Shown here: positions 27,152 through 35,481 of the stretch, one piece after another | Position numbering within the stretch: the first letter of the stretch is position 1 | Layout: every line of letters starts with the position of its first letter | DNA from: JBGPYB01 sp041493035 | GTDB lineage: Bacteria > Acidobacteriota > Vicinamibacteria > Fen-336 | Reading direction: 5' to 3' | Assembly (NCBI GenBank): GCA_041493035.1 | Contig: JBGPYB010000005.1 | Location: 1 to 61,030, forward strand | Length of the DNA stretch: 61,030 nt | Translations under genes and position numbers: made by a program | Notes under the pieces: generated by a model | What the model saw: the letters and a program-made list of their open reading frames with translations, nothing else | Told to the model about the DNA's origin: nothing | The model's database searches: none

Positions 27152-27829
27152 GTGGTAAGGGGGAGGGACGCTTTCGGGCGTCTCGCCATCCTGGTGGTCG
27201 CAGGCTCGATGGCGCCCGCCTTCGCCCTCGATCCTCACCGCTCACCCGACCAGTACGCCTCCCGCGTGTGGGGAAAGCGCGAGGGCCTCCCGAGCTCGTG
27301 GGTTTACGCGGTTCTCCCGTCACGCCCGGGATACCTCTGGCTCGCGACGGGCGACGGACTCCTGCGCTTCGACGGCGTCCGCTTTACGGCTTACGGCTGG
27401 CTGAATTCCCCTGGGCTGCCCGCCGACGTCGTCCTCGCACTCCACGAGGGACGCGACGGCTTCGTCTGGATCGCCACGGACGGCGGCGGTCTCGATCGCC
27501 TGCGCGGCGACCGGGCGAGCCTGGCGACCGTCGATGAGGGCTTCGCCAAGGAGAACGTGTACGCCCTCTTTGAAGATCACGCCGGGAGCATCTGGTTTTC
27601 CACCGCGGCGCACGGGCTCTGCCGTATCGTCGGGGGCCGCGCCGACTGTCTCACCAAGCCCTTCGGCGACGAGCTCGTGCGGTGCCTTTTGGAGGACAAG
27701 CAGGGCCAGCTCTGGGCCGGCACCTCAGCGGGCCTGGTGCGCATCGACGGAAACACCGTGCACCCCGTGGCCACAGAGGACGGCAAGAGGACAACGGTTA
27801 CCTCGCTGACGGAAGGGCCCTCGGGCACA
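27152..27829 (+). pseudogene. Truncated two-component-regulator propeller sensor (5' remnant)
   Basis: A GTG start with an upstream GGAG opens a signal peptide (LAILVVAGSMAPAFA) and the first blades of a periplasmic propeller sensor (WVYAVLPSRPGYLWLATGDG, LRFDGVRFTAYGW, GRDGFVWIATDGGGLDRLRG, DHAGSIWFSTAAHGL, DKQGQLWAGTSAGLVRIDG). Proteins of this type usually continue to many more blades, a transmembrane helix and a kinase or GGDEF output. Here the homology stops abruptly near 27829 and the frame runs on through unrelated antisense sequence to 28153. I read it as a 5' fragment left by a deletion. Confidence 0.7.
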
Positions 27830-27970
27830 CCCCTCGACGAGATAGAGATCGCTGAGCAGACGGTGGACGTGATAGGCGCCCGTCTGTCCGTCGGGCGACA
27901 AGGAACACCCCGGTTTCGTCGGACACCCCACTGGAGTGCCGCCGAGAAACTCGCGGGGCAACCCGTTCAG
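27830..27970 (-). pseudogene. 3' remnant of a TolB/WD40-like repeat protein
   Basis: Read on the minus strand, about 46 residues run NGLPREFLGGTPVGC, then SLSPDGQTGAYHVHRLLS, DLYLVEG. The SPDG turn and terminal SDLYLVEG are typical of the last blade of the TolB/WD40-like C-terminal domain of large kinases and regulators. There is no start codon or upstream part; the segment runs into the vapC stop on one side and into the propeller fragment, on the opposite strand, on the other. It is debris of a second gene. Confidence 0.55.
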
Positions 27971-28383
27971 GCGCCGAGGACGTCGATTCCGAAGGTTCGC
28001 GCCGCCAGAGCGAGGCCGACGTCGTGGGTTGCCATGACAAGCGCTCGTCGCGTCCGGTCTCGCCAGACCAGGGCGGTGGCGAGGTGCAACGCATCCAGGG
28101 TTCCAAGGGGCGTGGGCATGGGCTCCGATGCCCGGGAAAGCACGATGGGCTGAAGGAGGACGAGGTCCACGGCTTCCAACCAATCCGCCACGACGGCGCG
28201 GCGGGCCGCCGCATCGTCCGTCGAGAGAGCGCCTTGAAGGCGCAGTCGGTCGATCGTTCGAAGAGACTCGACGGCCAACAGCTCGCTCGATACGAGGGCC
28301 TCGCACGACCGAAGATTCTCGAGGGCGCCTGGCTCGCGAAGCACGAGCCGGAGCAGGGCTGACGTATCGAGGTAGGAGATCAC
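27967..28383 (-). CDS. vapC: VapC-type PIN-domain toxin
   Basis: A 138-residue PIN-domain ribonuclease, the toxin of a type II toxin-antitoxin pair that usually cleaves tRNA or rRNA. The acidic metal-binding residues are in place: the Asp of MISYLDTSALLRL, the Glu of AVESLRTIDRL, the Asp of GTLDALHLATAL and the Asp of MATHDVGLALAA. It overlaps the antitoxin stop by four bases (ATGA). Confidence 0.9.
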   Translation of the reverse strand: MISYLDTSALLRLVLREPGALENLRSCEALVSSELLAVESLRTIDRLRLQGALSTDDAAARRAVVADWLEAVDLVLLQPIVLSRASEPMPTPLGTLDALHLATALVWRDRTRRALVMATHDVGLALAARTFGIDVLGA

Positions 28384-28628
28384 CTCGACGCGCGATCGTG
28401 GAGCAACACTGACAGGCTGTCGGTCGAGGCCGACGGACGCGGCGGCAAGCGGAGGTCGCCCGGCTTCCTCGTCGCACGCCGGACCTCGAGCGGAGTCTCG
28501 GCATCGTAGGGAACGATCCGCGCGACGGGCGTGTTTCGGTCGAGGACGGTCAGCGTCCGCCCCCCCCGGACCTTCCGGAGATGTTCACTGAGGTGAGCCT
28601 TCAACTCAGCGATCCTCACCTTGCTCAT
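28380..28628 (-). CDS. vapB: Phd/YefM-VapB-type antitoxin
   Basis: An 82-residue antitoxin with the Phd/YefM DNA-binding N terminus (VRIAELKAHLSEHLRKVRGG, then LTVLDRNTPVARIVPYD) and a flexible C-terminal tail that should wrap the toxin. It precedes and overlaps vapC. The start codon lies inside an inverted repeat and only about five bases after a good -10 box, so the mRNA is probably leaderless and autoregulated. Confidence 0.88.
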   Translation of the reverse strand: MSKVRIAELKAHLSEHLRKVRGGRTLTVLDRNTPVARIVPYDAETPLEVRRATRKPGDLRLPPRPSASTDSLSVLLHDRASR

Positions 28629-28644
28629 GACCCATTCTGGTCAT
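28627..28644. promoter_or_regulatory. Inverted repeat overlapping the vapB start (probable operator)
   Basis: ATGACC, six bases, then GGTCAT forms a perfect dyad covering the vapB start codon and its -10 box. A further GGTCA half-site follows at 28649-28653. A Phd-type antitoxin complex bound here would block its own promoter. Confidence 0.55.
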
Positions 28645-28662
28645 GAGTGGTCAGCTTGTCAA
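28634..28662 (-). promoter_or_regulatory. vapBC promoter
   Basis: The minus strand has a consensus TTGACA (28662-28657), a 17-base spacer and CAGAAT (28639-28634). Transcription would begin at or a base or two before the vapB ATG at 28628, giving a leaderless message. Confidence 0.6.
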
Positions 28663-28801
28663 GTCCCACCCGATCCGGCCCTCGTACCGCTGCGTCGAGC
28701 GCCGGCGGAGATCGTGCCAGGGGGAGTCGCTACCACGGCCCCGCGTGACGGGACGTGGCGCGGCCCGCCGGCATTGGTGTCACTCTTCGCGAAGCGAAGA
28801 G

Positions 28802-29160
28802 TGGTGGAGGCGGCGGGAGTCGAACCCGCGTCCGGAAGCGCGCCGGCGAGAGACTCTACAAGCTTAGTCCGACCTGCTGTTTCGCCCCCGCCGTGAAGGT
28901 CGAACGAAACCGGCGAAGACTAGTCCGATTGATCTCGCCTTCCGCCCCCGGACCGAGAGCTAGGGCCAGCCCACCTTTATGACGCTCTGTCCAACCCCCG
29001 TGGGCGGGGAGCCGGGAGAGCGGGTTACCTAACGGTTAGTTAGGCAGCCAGTGCCAAGTTATCGTTGGCAGGTATGTCTTTCCACCGGATTTACGAGCCG
29101 GTAGCACGCTCGGCCTGCATCTCTCGGGGTCGTCGTTCCCGTCGAAACCGTGACGCCCCC
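28802..29160 (-). ncRNA. ssrA: Transfer-messenger RNA (tmRNA)
   Basis: The 359-base minus-strand RNA rescues stalled ribosomes. Its 5' GGGGGCG pairs with the 3' CGCCTCC to make the acceptor stem, the CCA is encoded, and the T arm (GGGTTCGACTCCC) is tRNA-like. The reading frame at 29069-29040 encodes the degradation tag ANDNLALAA followed by TAA, with a second in-frame TAA straight after. Sequences for pseudoknots lie on both sides. A perfect 10-bp hairpin (28781-28803) overlaps the 3' end but has no T tract. Confidence 0.95.
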
Positions 29161-29195
29161 CACGACATCTAGTTTAGCATGGCGCTACCGATCCA

Positions 29196-29852
29196 ATGCT
29201 GAACGAATGCGCCTCGTGCCAGGAACCGCTCACCGACGACGCCAAGGTCTGCCCGAAGTGTGGCGCTGTCAATGCCTTCTACGAGCGGAGAAAGCCCGCT
29301 CCCTTGGCGCTCACCCTGGCCGTCCTTGGTGGCCTCGCGCTCTTTCTCGTCGTGCCTCGTGCGATCGGACCCTACCTCCCCCCGGGCGCTGGACCCCTCC
29401 TGGAGAAGACGCTCCCCATTGCCATGGCTTCGGGTTTCGTGTTGCTTGGCACGCTCGTCCTGGTCTACGAGTTGATCGGGATCTCGAGAAGGCGCCGCGT
29501 GATCGCCTCCGGGAACCGGAGCATCGGAACCGTCACGCGAACGACCCTGCACCAGCACGCCTCGCAGCGCGAGAACGACGAGGGCGACGCCGACGTCTCG
29601 CCGGTCGTTCGGTTCACGACCGATTCCGGCGACTCGGTCGAGTTCAAGGCCGCGCCCAAGCCGGTCTTCCGGTGGGGCCCCAGCTATTGGTCCGAAGTGA
29701 ATCAGCAAGGGCAGCGAGTCGACGTCGCGTACGACGCCACCCATCCTTCGTCAGCCTTCGTGGTGGGCCGACCCGATCCTGGAGCGCGAACGAGGGTCAT
29801 GATGAGCGTCGGCCTCATCGTCGCCGGCGTTGTGTGGCTCTTCCGGCGCTGA
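29196..29852 (+). CDS. Zinc-ribbon membrane protein with DUF3592-like domain
   Basis: A 218-residue inner-membrane protein. The N terminus is a zinc ribbon with two CxxC pairs (CASCQEPLTDDAKVCPKCG). Transmembrane helices are predicted at about 34-52, 72-93 and 197-214. Between the last two is a beta-rich DUF3592-like domain (GTVTRTTLHQHASQ, VVRFTTDSGDSVEFKA, GQRVDVAYDATHPSSAFV). The role of the family is unknown. It is divergent from the tmRNA gene, with about 35 bases between them. Confidence 0.75.
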   Translation: MLNECASCQEPLTDDAKVCPKCGAVNAFYERRKPAPLALTLAVLGGLALFLVVPRAIGPYLPPGAGPLLEKTLPIAMASGFVLLGTLVLVYELIGISRRRRVIASGNRSIGTVTRTTLHQHASQRENDEGDADVSPVVRFTTDSGDSVEFKAAPKPVFRWGPSYWSEVNQQGQRVDVAYDATHPSSAFVVGRPDPGARTRVMMSVGLIVAGVVWLFRR

Positions 29853-29983
29853 GTCGAGGCCTGTCCGGGGAATTGGACGTCGTCGGGTTCCTCAGCCACA
29901 ACTCATCCAGCGCTCATCAGATTGGTCGGGCCAAAGTCAGCCCGCGACCGTACATTCCGCCAGGGGCTTGGGAGGAGGGGTTG

Positions 29984-30460
29984 ATGGCGTCCATCTCTTT
30001 GACCGTCAATGGCGTCGCGCATCGGGTGGACGTGGCGCCGGAGGAACCGCTGGTCTGGGTCCTGCGAGAGCAGCTCGGCCTCACCGGGACCAAGCTCGGA
30101 TGCGGGCGCGGTATCTGCGGGGCGTGCACGGTGCACCTGGGGGGAACGCCGGTGCGCTCTTGCCAGGTTCCCGCGACCTCGGCCCAGGCGAGGCCCATCG
30201 TCACGATCGAAGGGCTCTCCACCCACGGGGACCATCCCTGCCAGCGCGCCTGGCTGGAGGAGGACGTGGCCCAGTGCGGGTACTGCCAGCCCGGGATGAT
30301 CATGAAGACGGCGGCCCTGCTCCAGGGGACGGCCTCCCCCGCTCTCGACGAGATCGAGGCGGCCCTCGCGGATCACGTCTGTCGCTGCGGGACCTACGAC
30401 CGCATCAGGCGAGCCGCCCACCGCGCGGCGGCCCTCAAAGCCGAGGAGCCCGCCAAGTGA
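29984..30460 (+). CDS. 2Fe-2S small subunit of a xanthine dehydrogenase-family oxidoreductase (IorA-like)
   Basis: A 158-residue iron-sulfur subunit of a molybdenum hydroxylase, like isoquinoline 1-oxidoreductase alpha. It carries two 2Fe-2S clusters: the plant-type one (CGRGICGACTVHL plus a later Cys) and the helical one (QCGYCQPGMI and HVCRCGTYDRIRRA). It passes electrons from the Mo site to an acceptor. Start is an ATG behind GGAGGAGG; longer frames upstream are not conserved. It overlaps the large-subunit start (GTGA). Confidence 0.93.
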   Translation: MASISLTVNGVAHRVDVAPEEPLVWVLREQLGLTGTKLGCGRGICGACTVHLGGTPVRSCQVPATSAQARPIVTIEGLSTHGDHPCQRAWLEEDVAQCGYCQPGMIMKTAALLQGTASPALDEIEAALADHVCRCGTYDRIRRAAHRAAALKAEEPAK

Positions 30461-32637
30461 GCGCCGCTCCGAACACGACGCGCCGCGACTTCCTCAAGAT
30501 CGGCTCGGTCACCGGCGCCGCTCTCGTCCTGGGCGTGGGCTGGACCGAAGGGGCCGAGGCCGGCACCGCGCCTTCCGCCTCGTTCCGGCCCAGCCTCTGG
30601 CTGGCCATCGCATCGGACGGCGCCGTGACGATCACCGTCCATCGTTCCGAGATGGGCCAGGGTGTGCGGACCGCGCTTCCGATGATCCTGGCCGAGGAGC
30701 TGGACGTCGACTTCGCGGGGATACACATCGCGCAGGCCTCTCCGGGCCACGGCATCGAAGACATGGGAACGGGGGGCAGCGACAGCGTCGCAAGCGCGTG
30801 GCGTCCCTTGAGGCGCGCCGGGGCCGCCGCCCGCGAGATGCTCGCGACCGCCGCGGCGACGACCTGGGGCGTCGACCGCGCCGCATGCCTCACCGAGCAG
30901 GGCTTCGTCGTCCATCGCCCGACGGGACGACGGCTCGCCTACGGCGCACTCGTGGCGACGGCGGCCACGCTGCCCGTGCCTCAAGACCCACCCCTCAAGT
31001 CCTCGAGGGATTTCCGGCTCGTGGGCCAGCGCGTCCGGCGCCACGACGGTCCCGCGATCGTGACGGGCAGTGCCACGTACGGCCTCGACCTGCGCGTCCC
31101 CGGCATGCTCCGTGCCGTGATCGCTCGCTGCCCGGTGATCGGCGGCTCCCCCGCTCGCTGGGACGCGGCGGCGGCCAAGCGCGTAGCCGGCGTTCGGGAC
31201 GTCGCGCCGATCTCCACAGGCCTGGCGGTCGTGGCCGACAGCACATGGGCCGCTCTCCGCGGTCGCGACGCCCTCGCCGTCACGTGGGACGAGGGACCGA
31301 ACGCCGCCTTCAGCTCGGCCTCGTTCCGGAAGCAGCTCGAGGACGCCGTCGCCCGACCGGGTGTCGTTACGCGACGCGACGGGGACGCGACGGCCGCGCT
31401 CGAGGGCGCGGCAAAACGCCTGGAGGCCGTCTACGCCTATCCCTTCGAGGCCCACGCCGGCCTCGAGCCGCTGAGCTTCTTCGCCCATGTTCACGACGGC
31501 CGCTGCGAGCTGCGCGGCGGGACCCAGCACCCCGAGCGGGTTCAGCGCGAGGTCGCGAAGGCCCTGGGCTTCGCGCTCGACCGCGTGGAGGTCGAGGTCA
31601 CGCTCATTGGGGGCGGCTTCGGTCGCCGGCTTGCGGCCGACTACGCCGTCGAGGCCGCTGAGATCTCGCGGGCCGTAGCGGCGCCCGTGCAAGTCATGTG
31701 GACCCACGCCGACGACCTGCATCGCGGTCACTTCGAATGCGCTTCTCTGCACCGGATGGAGGCCGGCCTCGACGACGCCGGACGGCCGGCCGCGTGGCTC
31801 CACCGCAAGGCCAGCGCCTTCCACAACCTCACGCCGCCGACGGCGGAGGAGCTGGCGGATCCAGAGTCCTACAGCGGCTCGGCCTGGGGCCAGTACGACG
31901 TTCCCTACGCCTTCCCGAACATCCTCACCGACTATTCCCGCGTCGACATACCGGTGAAGATCGGTCCCTGGCGGTCGGTCTTCTCTCCGCCGTGCACCTT
32001 CGCCCGCGAGTGTTTCGTGGACGAGATCGCCGCAGCGACGGGGCGCGATCCCCTGGAGCTGCGGCTGGCCCTCCTGGAGCCCGCGTCCTTCACCGTCGCC
32101 GGCCAGACTGTCGACCGGCAGCGATTCCAGCGCGTGCTGAGGCTCGCTTGCGAGAAGGCCGGCTGGGGGAAGCCCCTCGCCCCGGTGGCGGGCCGGCGCG
32201 TCGGCCGCGGTCTCGCAGGGAACGTCTACGACTTCTACACCCACCTCGCTTACGTGGCCGAGGTGTCGATCGGCGCGCAGGGAGACGTCCGCGTCCACCG
32301 CGTCGTCTGCGCCGTGGACTGCGGCCAGGCGGTGAACCCGCTCGGAATCGAGGGGCAGATCGAGAGCGGGATCCTCTGGGGGCTCTCGGCCGCCCTCAAG
32401 GGGGAGATCACGTTCGAGGCAGGGCGCGTCGAGCAGTCCGGGTACGACGACTACCCCGTAATGAGCATCCGCGACGCGCCCGCGGTCGAGGTCCACATCG
32501 TCCCGAGCGACGGCCGGCCCGGTGGAATGGGCGAGCCGCCCGTTCCACCGATCGCGCCGGCCGTCCTGAACGCGGTCTTCGCGGCGACGGGCCGGCGGGT
32601 CCGGCGGCTGCCGCTCCGGGCGACCGACCTGGCGTGA
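30457..32637 (+). CDS. Molybdopterin-binding large subunit, Tat-exported (IorB-like aldehyde/isoquinoline oxidoreductase)
   Basis: A 726-residue molybdenum-hydroxylase catalytic subunit. It begins with a Tat signal (TRRDFLKIGSVTGAALVLG), so the heterodimer is probably exported folded with the small subunit. Family segments include VTITVHRSEMGQGVRTALPM, GGGFGRRLAADYAVEAAEI, FARECFVDEIAAATGRDP and GMGEPPVPPIAPAVLNA, the last containing the catalytic-site Glu region. The domain order is that of the single-chain IorB/CoxL-like branch. The substrate (aldehyde or N-heterocycle) is not knowable here. No maturation or cytochrome gene lies beside it. Confidence 0.9.
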   Translation: MSAAPNTTRRDFLKIGSVTGAALVLGVGWTEGAEAGTAPSASFRPSLWLAIASDGAVTITVHRSEMGQGVRTALPMILAEELDVDFAGIHIAQASPGHGIEDMGTGGSDSVASAWRPLRRAGAAAREMLATAAATTWGVDRAACLTEQGFVVHRPTGRRLAYGALVATAATLPVPQDPPLKSSRDFRLVGQRVRRHDGPAIVTGSATYGLDLRVPGMLRAVIARCPVIGGSPARWDAAAAKRVAGVRDVAPISTGLAVVADSTWAALRGRDALAVTWDEGPNAAFSSASFRKQLEDAVARPGVVTRRDGDATAALEGAAKRLEAVYAYPFEAHAGLEPLSFFAHVHDGRCELRGGTQHPERVQREVAKALGFALDRVEVEVTLIGGGFGRRLAADYAVEAAEISRAVAAPVQVMWTHADDLHRGHFECASLHRMEAGLDDAGRPAAWLHRKASAFHNLTPPTAEELADPESYSGSAWGQYDVPYAFPNILTDYSRVDIPVKIGPWRSVFSPPCTFARECFVDEIAAATGRDPLELRLALLEPASFTVAGQTVDRQRFQRVLRLACEKAGWGKPLAPVAGRRVGRGLAGNVYDFYTHLAYVAEVSIGAQGDVRVHRVVCAVDCGQAVNPLGIEGQIESGILWGLSAALKGEITFEAGRVEQSGYDDYPVMSIRDAPAVEVHIVPSDGRPGGMGEPPVPPIAPAVLNAVFAATGRRVRRLPLRATDLA

Positions 32638-32641
32638 GGCG

Positions 32642-33532
32642 CTACGGCTTCGGCACCGGGAGGCCCATCTCCTTGAGGTACCGCTCGCCACCGGGGGCGT
32701 TGAGCTTCCAGTACGCGAGCCGCGTGGACCTGAGCAGGACGCCTTCCTCTCCCATGTCCACCGACCAACGCACCAGCCGGTAGGGAGAGGCGCTTTCGAA
32801 CTGGTACGTCGCCGTCGCGCCCCCCTCGACCGCGACCGTCCACGTCTCGACCTTGAAGGTACCGGCCGGCACCGGCACCGTCGCGGGCTCGCTCGAACGA
32901 ACGATCTTGGCGCGCCCCCAGGCCAGCGTCTTGTGGTTGAGCCGCGCGCCGAGAAGGCTCGGCAGGAACGGCACCGTACGCGTCTCCCCTGACTTCAGGT
33001 ACGCCATCCCCCACCCGCGCAGCACTATGGGCAGGGCGTCTTCGAAGACGCCGTCCTTCGGCAGTTCCAGGTCGTCCTTCCCATCGCCTTCCCCGTCGAA
33101 GTAGCTGTGGAAGGTGCCGGCAATGCGGCCGGCGCGGGGCAGGAGCTGGTGGTAGACGTGTCCGCACCACTCCTGGCTCGAGAAGCTGATCTTGGCCACG
33201 GGCCAGCCCAGCGACACTCGGGCGAAGGTCGAAGTCATCACGTTGTAGTCGTAGATCCCCGTCTGGAAGTCGCGAATCGCGTTGAGCTTGAGGACCGGGT
33301 AGACGTCGGAAGCCGGATGCTTGCCCGGGTCGGCCTTGACCCGGAGCGAGTCGCTCATGTCCTCGGTCACGAAGACGAGGACAGCCGTTCCGGAGCGCTT
33401 CTCGCCGTAGCGGGGCTGGGTGAGCCGGTAGCCGTTCAACTCGGCTTGGCCGTCTCCCCAATGCGCCCAGAACTCGTCGGCTCCAGCCGGCAGGGAAACG
33501 AGACACACGGCGAGCGGCACCCAGAGTCTCAA
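32642..33532 (-). CDS. Exported hypothetical protein (296 aa)
   Basis: A secreted or periplasmic protein with a clear signal peptide (LWVPLAVCLVSLPAGADEF). The mature part is beta-rich and shows no catalytic motif I can name (FWAHWGDGQAELNGYRL, FQTGIYDYNVMTSTFARV, FHSYFDGEGDG, VPVPAGTFKVETWTV). The last segment is reminiscent of DUF3108-like outer-membrane-associated proteins, but I would not insist. The start appears to be TTG with no obvious ribosome-binding site. The gene converges with the oxidoreductase large subunit four bases away. Confidence 0.65.
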   Translation of the reverse strand: MRLWVPLAVCLVSLPAGADEFWAHWGDGQAELNGYRLTQPRYGEKRSGTAVLVFVTEDMSDSLRVKADPGKHPASDVYPVLKLNAIRDFQTGIYDYNVMTSTFARVSLGWPVAKISFSSQEWCGHVYHQLLPRAGRIAGTFHSYFDGEGDGKDDLELPKDGVFEDALPIVLRGWGMAYLKSGETRTVPFLPSLLGARLNHKTLAWGRAKIVRSSEPATVPVPAGTFKVETWTVAVEGGATATYQFESASPYRLVRWSVDMGEEGVLLRSTRLAYWKLNAPGGERYLKEMGLPVPKP

Positions 33533-33619
33533 GCATCAATGATGTTAGTCCCTTGAGATGAGCGTGTCTCGTCGCGGCGCTGCTGTTTCGGGAGGTATAT
33601 ACTCCCCGCGTCCCTGGTC

Positions 33620-34186
33620 ATGTGGCTCGTCTACTCGATCGCCGTGATCCTGGGAGGCGGCTCTCTCTTCATCCAGGTCGTCTCGGGCCACCATGACGTC
33701 GGCGGCCACCAGGTGGAGATGGACGACCACGATGCCTCTCACGGGCCAGGCATCCTCTCCCTGCGGTCGCTGACCTTCGGCATCGCGGCCTTCGGCCTGG
33801 TCGGCGCGCCGCTCCACACCCTGGGCGTGCTCGGCCCCGCCCCGGCATTGGCCGTAGCCATCGCAAGCGGTGGCGCCGCCTCCCTCATTTCCGGGTGGGC
33901 CTTGCGGAGCGTCTGGCGATCGAGCGTCTCGGGCGCGGCCGCCTTCGACGAGCTGCACGGGCAGCCCGCGCGGGTCCTCGTCTCCTGCGGCCCGACGGAG
34001 CGGGGCAAGGTCCGGGTCTCGCTCAAGGGGCAGCTCGTGGACGTCATGGCCACGACCCGTGGCGGCGAGATCGAAGAGGGCGCCCCTGTGACCATCGTCG
34101 AGGTCCAAGGCGACGAGGTGCGGATCGAACGTGACAAGCTGCGGCGGGACTCCATCGACGACGATATCCTGGGAGGTGATTCATGA
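33620..34186 (+). CDS. YqiJ/NfeD-like membrane protein with OB-fold tail
   Basis: A 188-residue protein with N-terminal membrane helices (about 2-22, 50-70, 75-95) and a soluble C-terminal OB-fold-like domain (about 110-170: LHGQPARVLVSCGPTERG, VTIVEVQGDEVRIERDKL). NfeD and YqiJ proteins are encoded with flotillins and are thought to act with them in membrane microdomains. Here two flotillin-like genes follow, the first overlapping by four bases. A TATACT at 33598-33603, 16 bases before the ATG, could be the -10 box of a short-leader promoter. Histidine-rich loops (SGHHDVGGHQ) are unusual. Confidence 0.75.
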   Translation: MWLVYSIAVILGGGSLFIQVVSGHHDVGGHQVEMDDHDASHGPGILSLRSLTFGIAAFGLVGAPLHTLGVLGPAPALAVAIASGGAASLISGWALRSVWRSSVSGAAAFDELHGQPARVLVSCGPTERGKVRVSLKGQLVDVMATTRGGEIEEGAPVTIVEVQGDEVRIERDKLRRDSIDDDILGGDS

Positions 34187-35481
34187 CCCAAGGCTTGGAG
34201 ATCGGCGGCGTGCCGGTCGGGACGGCGCTCGTCATCCTCGGAGCCGCGTTCGGGCTGCTGATCGGCGGCACCATCTGTGTCAGCGTGCTGCGCTCGTTCC
34301 TCAAGATCTGCCGGCCCAACGAGATTCTCATCTTCTCGGGGCGCAAGCACACGCTGCCCGACGGCGCCACGGTGGGATACAAGGTCCTCCGGCGCGGCTG
34401 GGGCTTCAAGACTCCGGTCCTCGAGACCGTCTCGACCATGGACATGCGCCTCTTCATGGTCGAGGTCACGGTGGCCAACGCCTACTCGAAGGGTGGAATC
34501 CCCTTGACGGTCCATGCCATCGCCAACGTCAAGATCTCGAGTAACCCGGCCCACGTCCGTAACGCCGTCGAGCGATTCTTGAGCATGACCCCGGGACAGA
34601 TCGCCGTCGTGGCCCGCCAGACCTTGGAAGGCGTCGTCCGCGAGGTCCTGGCCCAACTGACGCCCGAGGAGGTCAACGAAGACCGCCTCAAGTTCTCCGA
34701 ACATCTTCGAGACAACGCCAAGGACGACTTCGACAAGCTCGGCCTCGAGCTGGACGTCCTGAAGATCCAGCACGTCGCTGACGACCAGCAGTACCTCCAG
34801 AACCTGGGCCGGGCCCGCATCGCCATGATGATCCGCGACGCCCAGAACGCCGAGAACGAGGCCAACCAGAAGATCGCCGAGGAGCAGGCCGGGGCGCGCC
34901 AGCGCGCCGAGTCGGCGCAGAAGAAGGCCGAGGCCACGGTGCTCCAGAAGAAGAACGTCCTGCGGGCGGAGATGGCACGGATGGAGGCCCAGGCCAAGTC
35001 CATCGAGAACGAGGCTGCGGTGGCCGCGGAGACCGCGCGAGCCATCGCCGAGCAGGAGCTACAGCGGCTCCGGGCCGAGCTCGAGGGGCTGCGCCTCCAA
35101 TGCGACGTGGTGCTGCCTGCCGAAGCGGCGCGACTGGCGGCCGAGGCCCGTGCCCGGGGCGCCGCCGCCTCGGTCATCGAGCAGGGGAAGGCCGCAGCCG
35201 CGGCGCTCGCGGCCGTGGCGGCCGAGTGGCGGGCCGCAGGGACCGCGGGCCGCGAGGTCTACCTGCTCCAGCAGCTTCGGGCCTTCGTTGAGGCCGCCGT
35301 GGCCCGCGTGGCCCAGACCAAGATCGGCGAGCTGACGATCGTCGACGGCGGCGACGGGGCGAGCTACTCCGCCTTCGTCGCCAACTTCCCGTCGGCCGTG
35401 GCCCGGGTGATGGAGGAGACGGCGCGGGCAGTCGGCGTCGACATCAACCTGCTTCTCGGCCGCAAGGAGGGCTCGCGATGA
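34183..35481 (+). CDS. Flotillin-like SPFH-domain protein (first copy)
   Basis: A 432-residue flotillin. A membrane helix (about 12-38) is followed by the SPFH domain (about 45-200: NEILIFSGRKHTLPDG, YSKGGIPLTVHAIANVKI, VREVLAQLTPEEVNEDR). A long E/A-rich coiled coil (about 220-350) and a small C-terminal domain complete it. It should oligomerise on the inner membrane and organise microdomains. It overlaps the YqiJ-like gene before it and the second flotillin after it by four bases each. Confidence 0.9.
   Translation: MTQGLEIGGVPVGTALVILGAAFGLLIGGTICVSVLRSFLKICRPNEILIFSGRKHTLPDGATVGYKVLRRGWGFKTPVLETVSTMDMRLFMVEVTVANAYSKGGIPLTVHAIANVKISSNPAHVRNAVERFLSMTPGQIAVVARQTLEGVVREVLAQLTPEEVNEDRLKFSEHLRDNAKDDFDKLGLELDVLKIQHVADDQQYLQNLGRARIAMMIRDAQNAENEANQKIAEEQAGARQRAESAQKKAEATVLQKKNVLRAEMARMEAQAKSIENEAAVAAETARAIAEQELQRLRAELEGLRLQCDVVLPAEAARLAAEARARGAAASVIEQGKAAAAALAAVAAEWRAAGTAGREVYLLQQLRAFVEAAVARVAQTKIGELTIVDGGDGASYSAFVANFPSAVARVMEETARAVGVDINLLLGRKEGSR

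Noticed and set aside
27967..28628. vapBC as cause of the gene loss beside it
   Set aside because: The adjacency is clear, but no repeats or target duplications were seen at its ends, so insertion by vapBC itself is not supported.
28781..28803. Perfect hairpin after tmRNA as an intrinsic terminator
   Set aside because: No T tract follows on the minus strand and the stem overlaps the mature CCA, so I list it only as a possible processing element.
29150..29983. Long frame running into the IorA-like gene from 29150
   Set aside because: It covers the DUF3592-like gene out of frame; the IorA start at 29984 has GGAGGAGG and matches the family N terminus.
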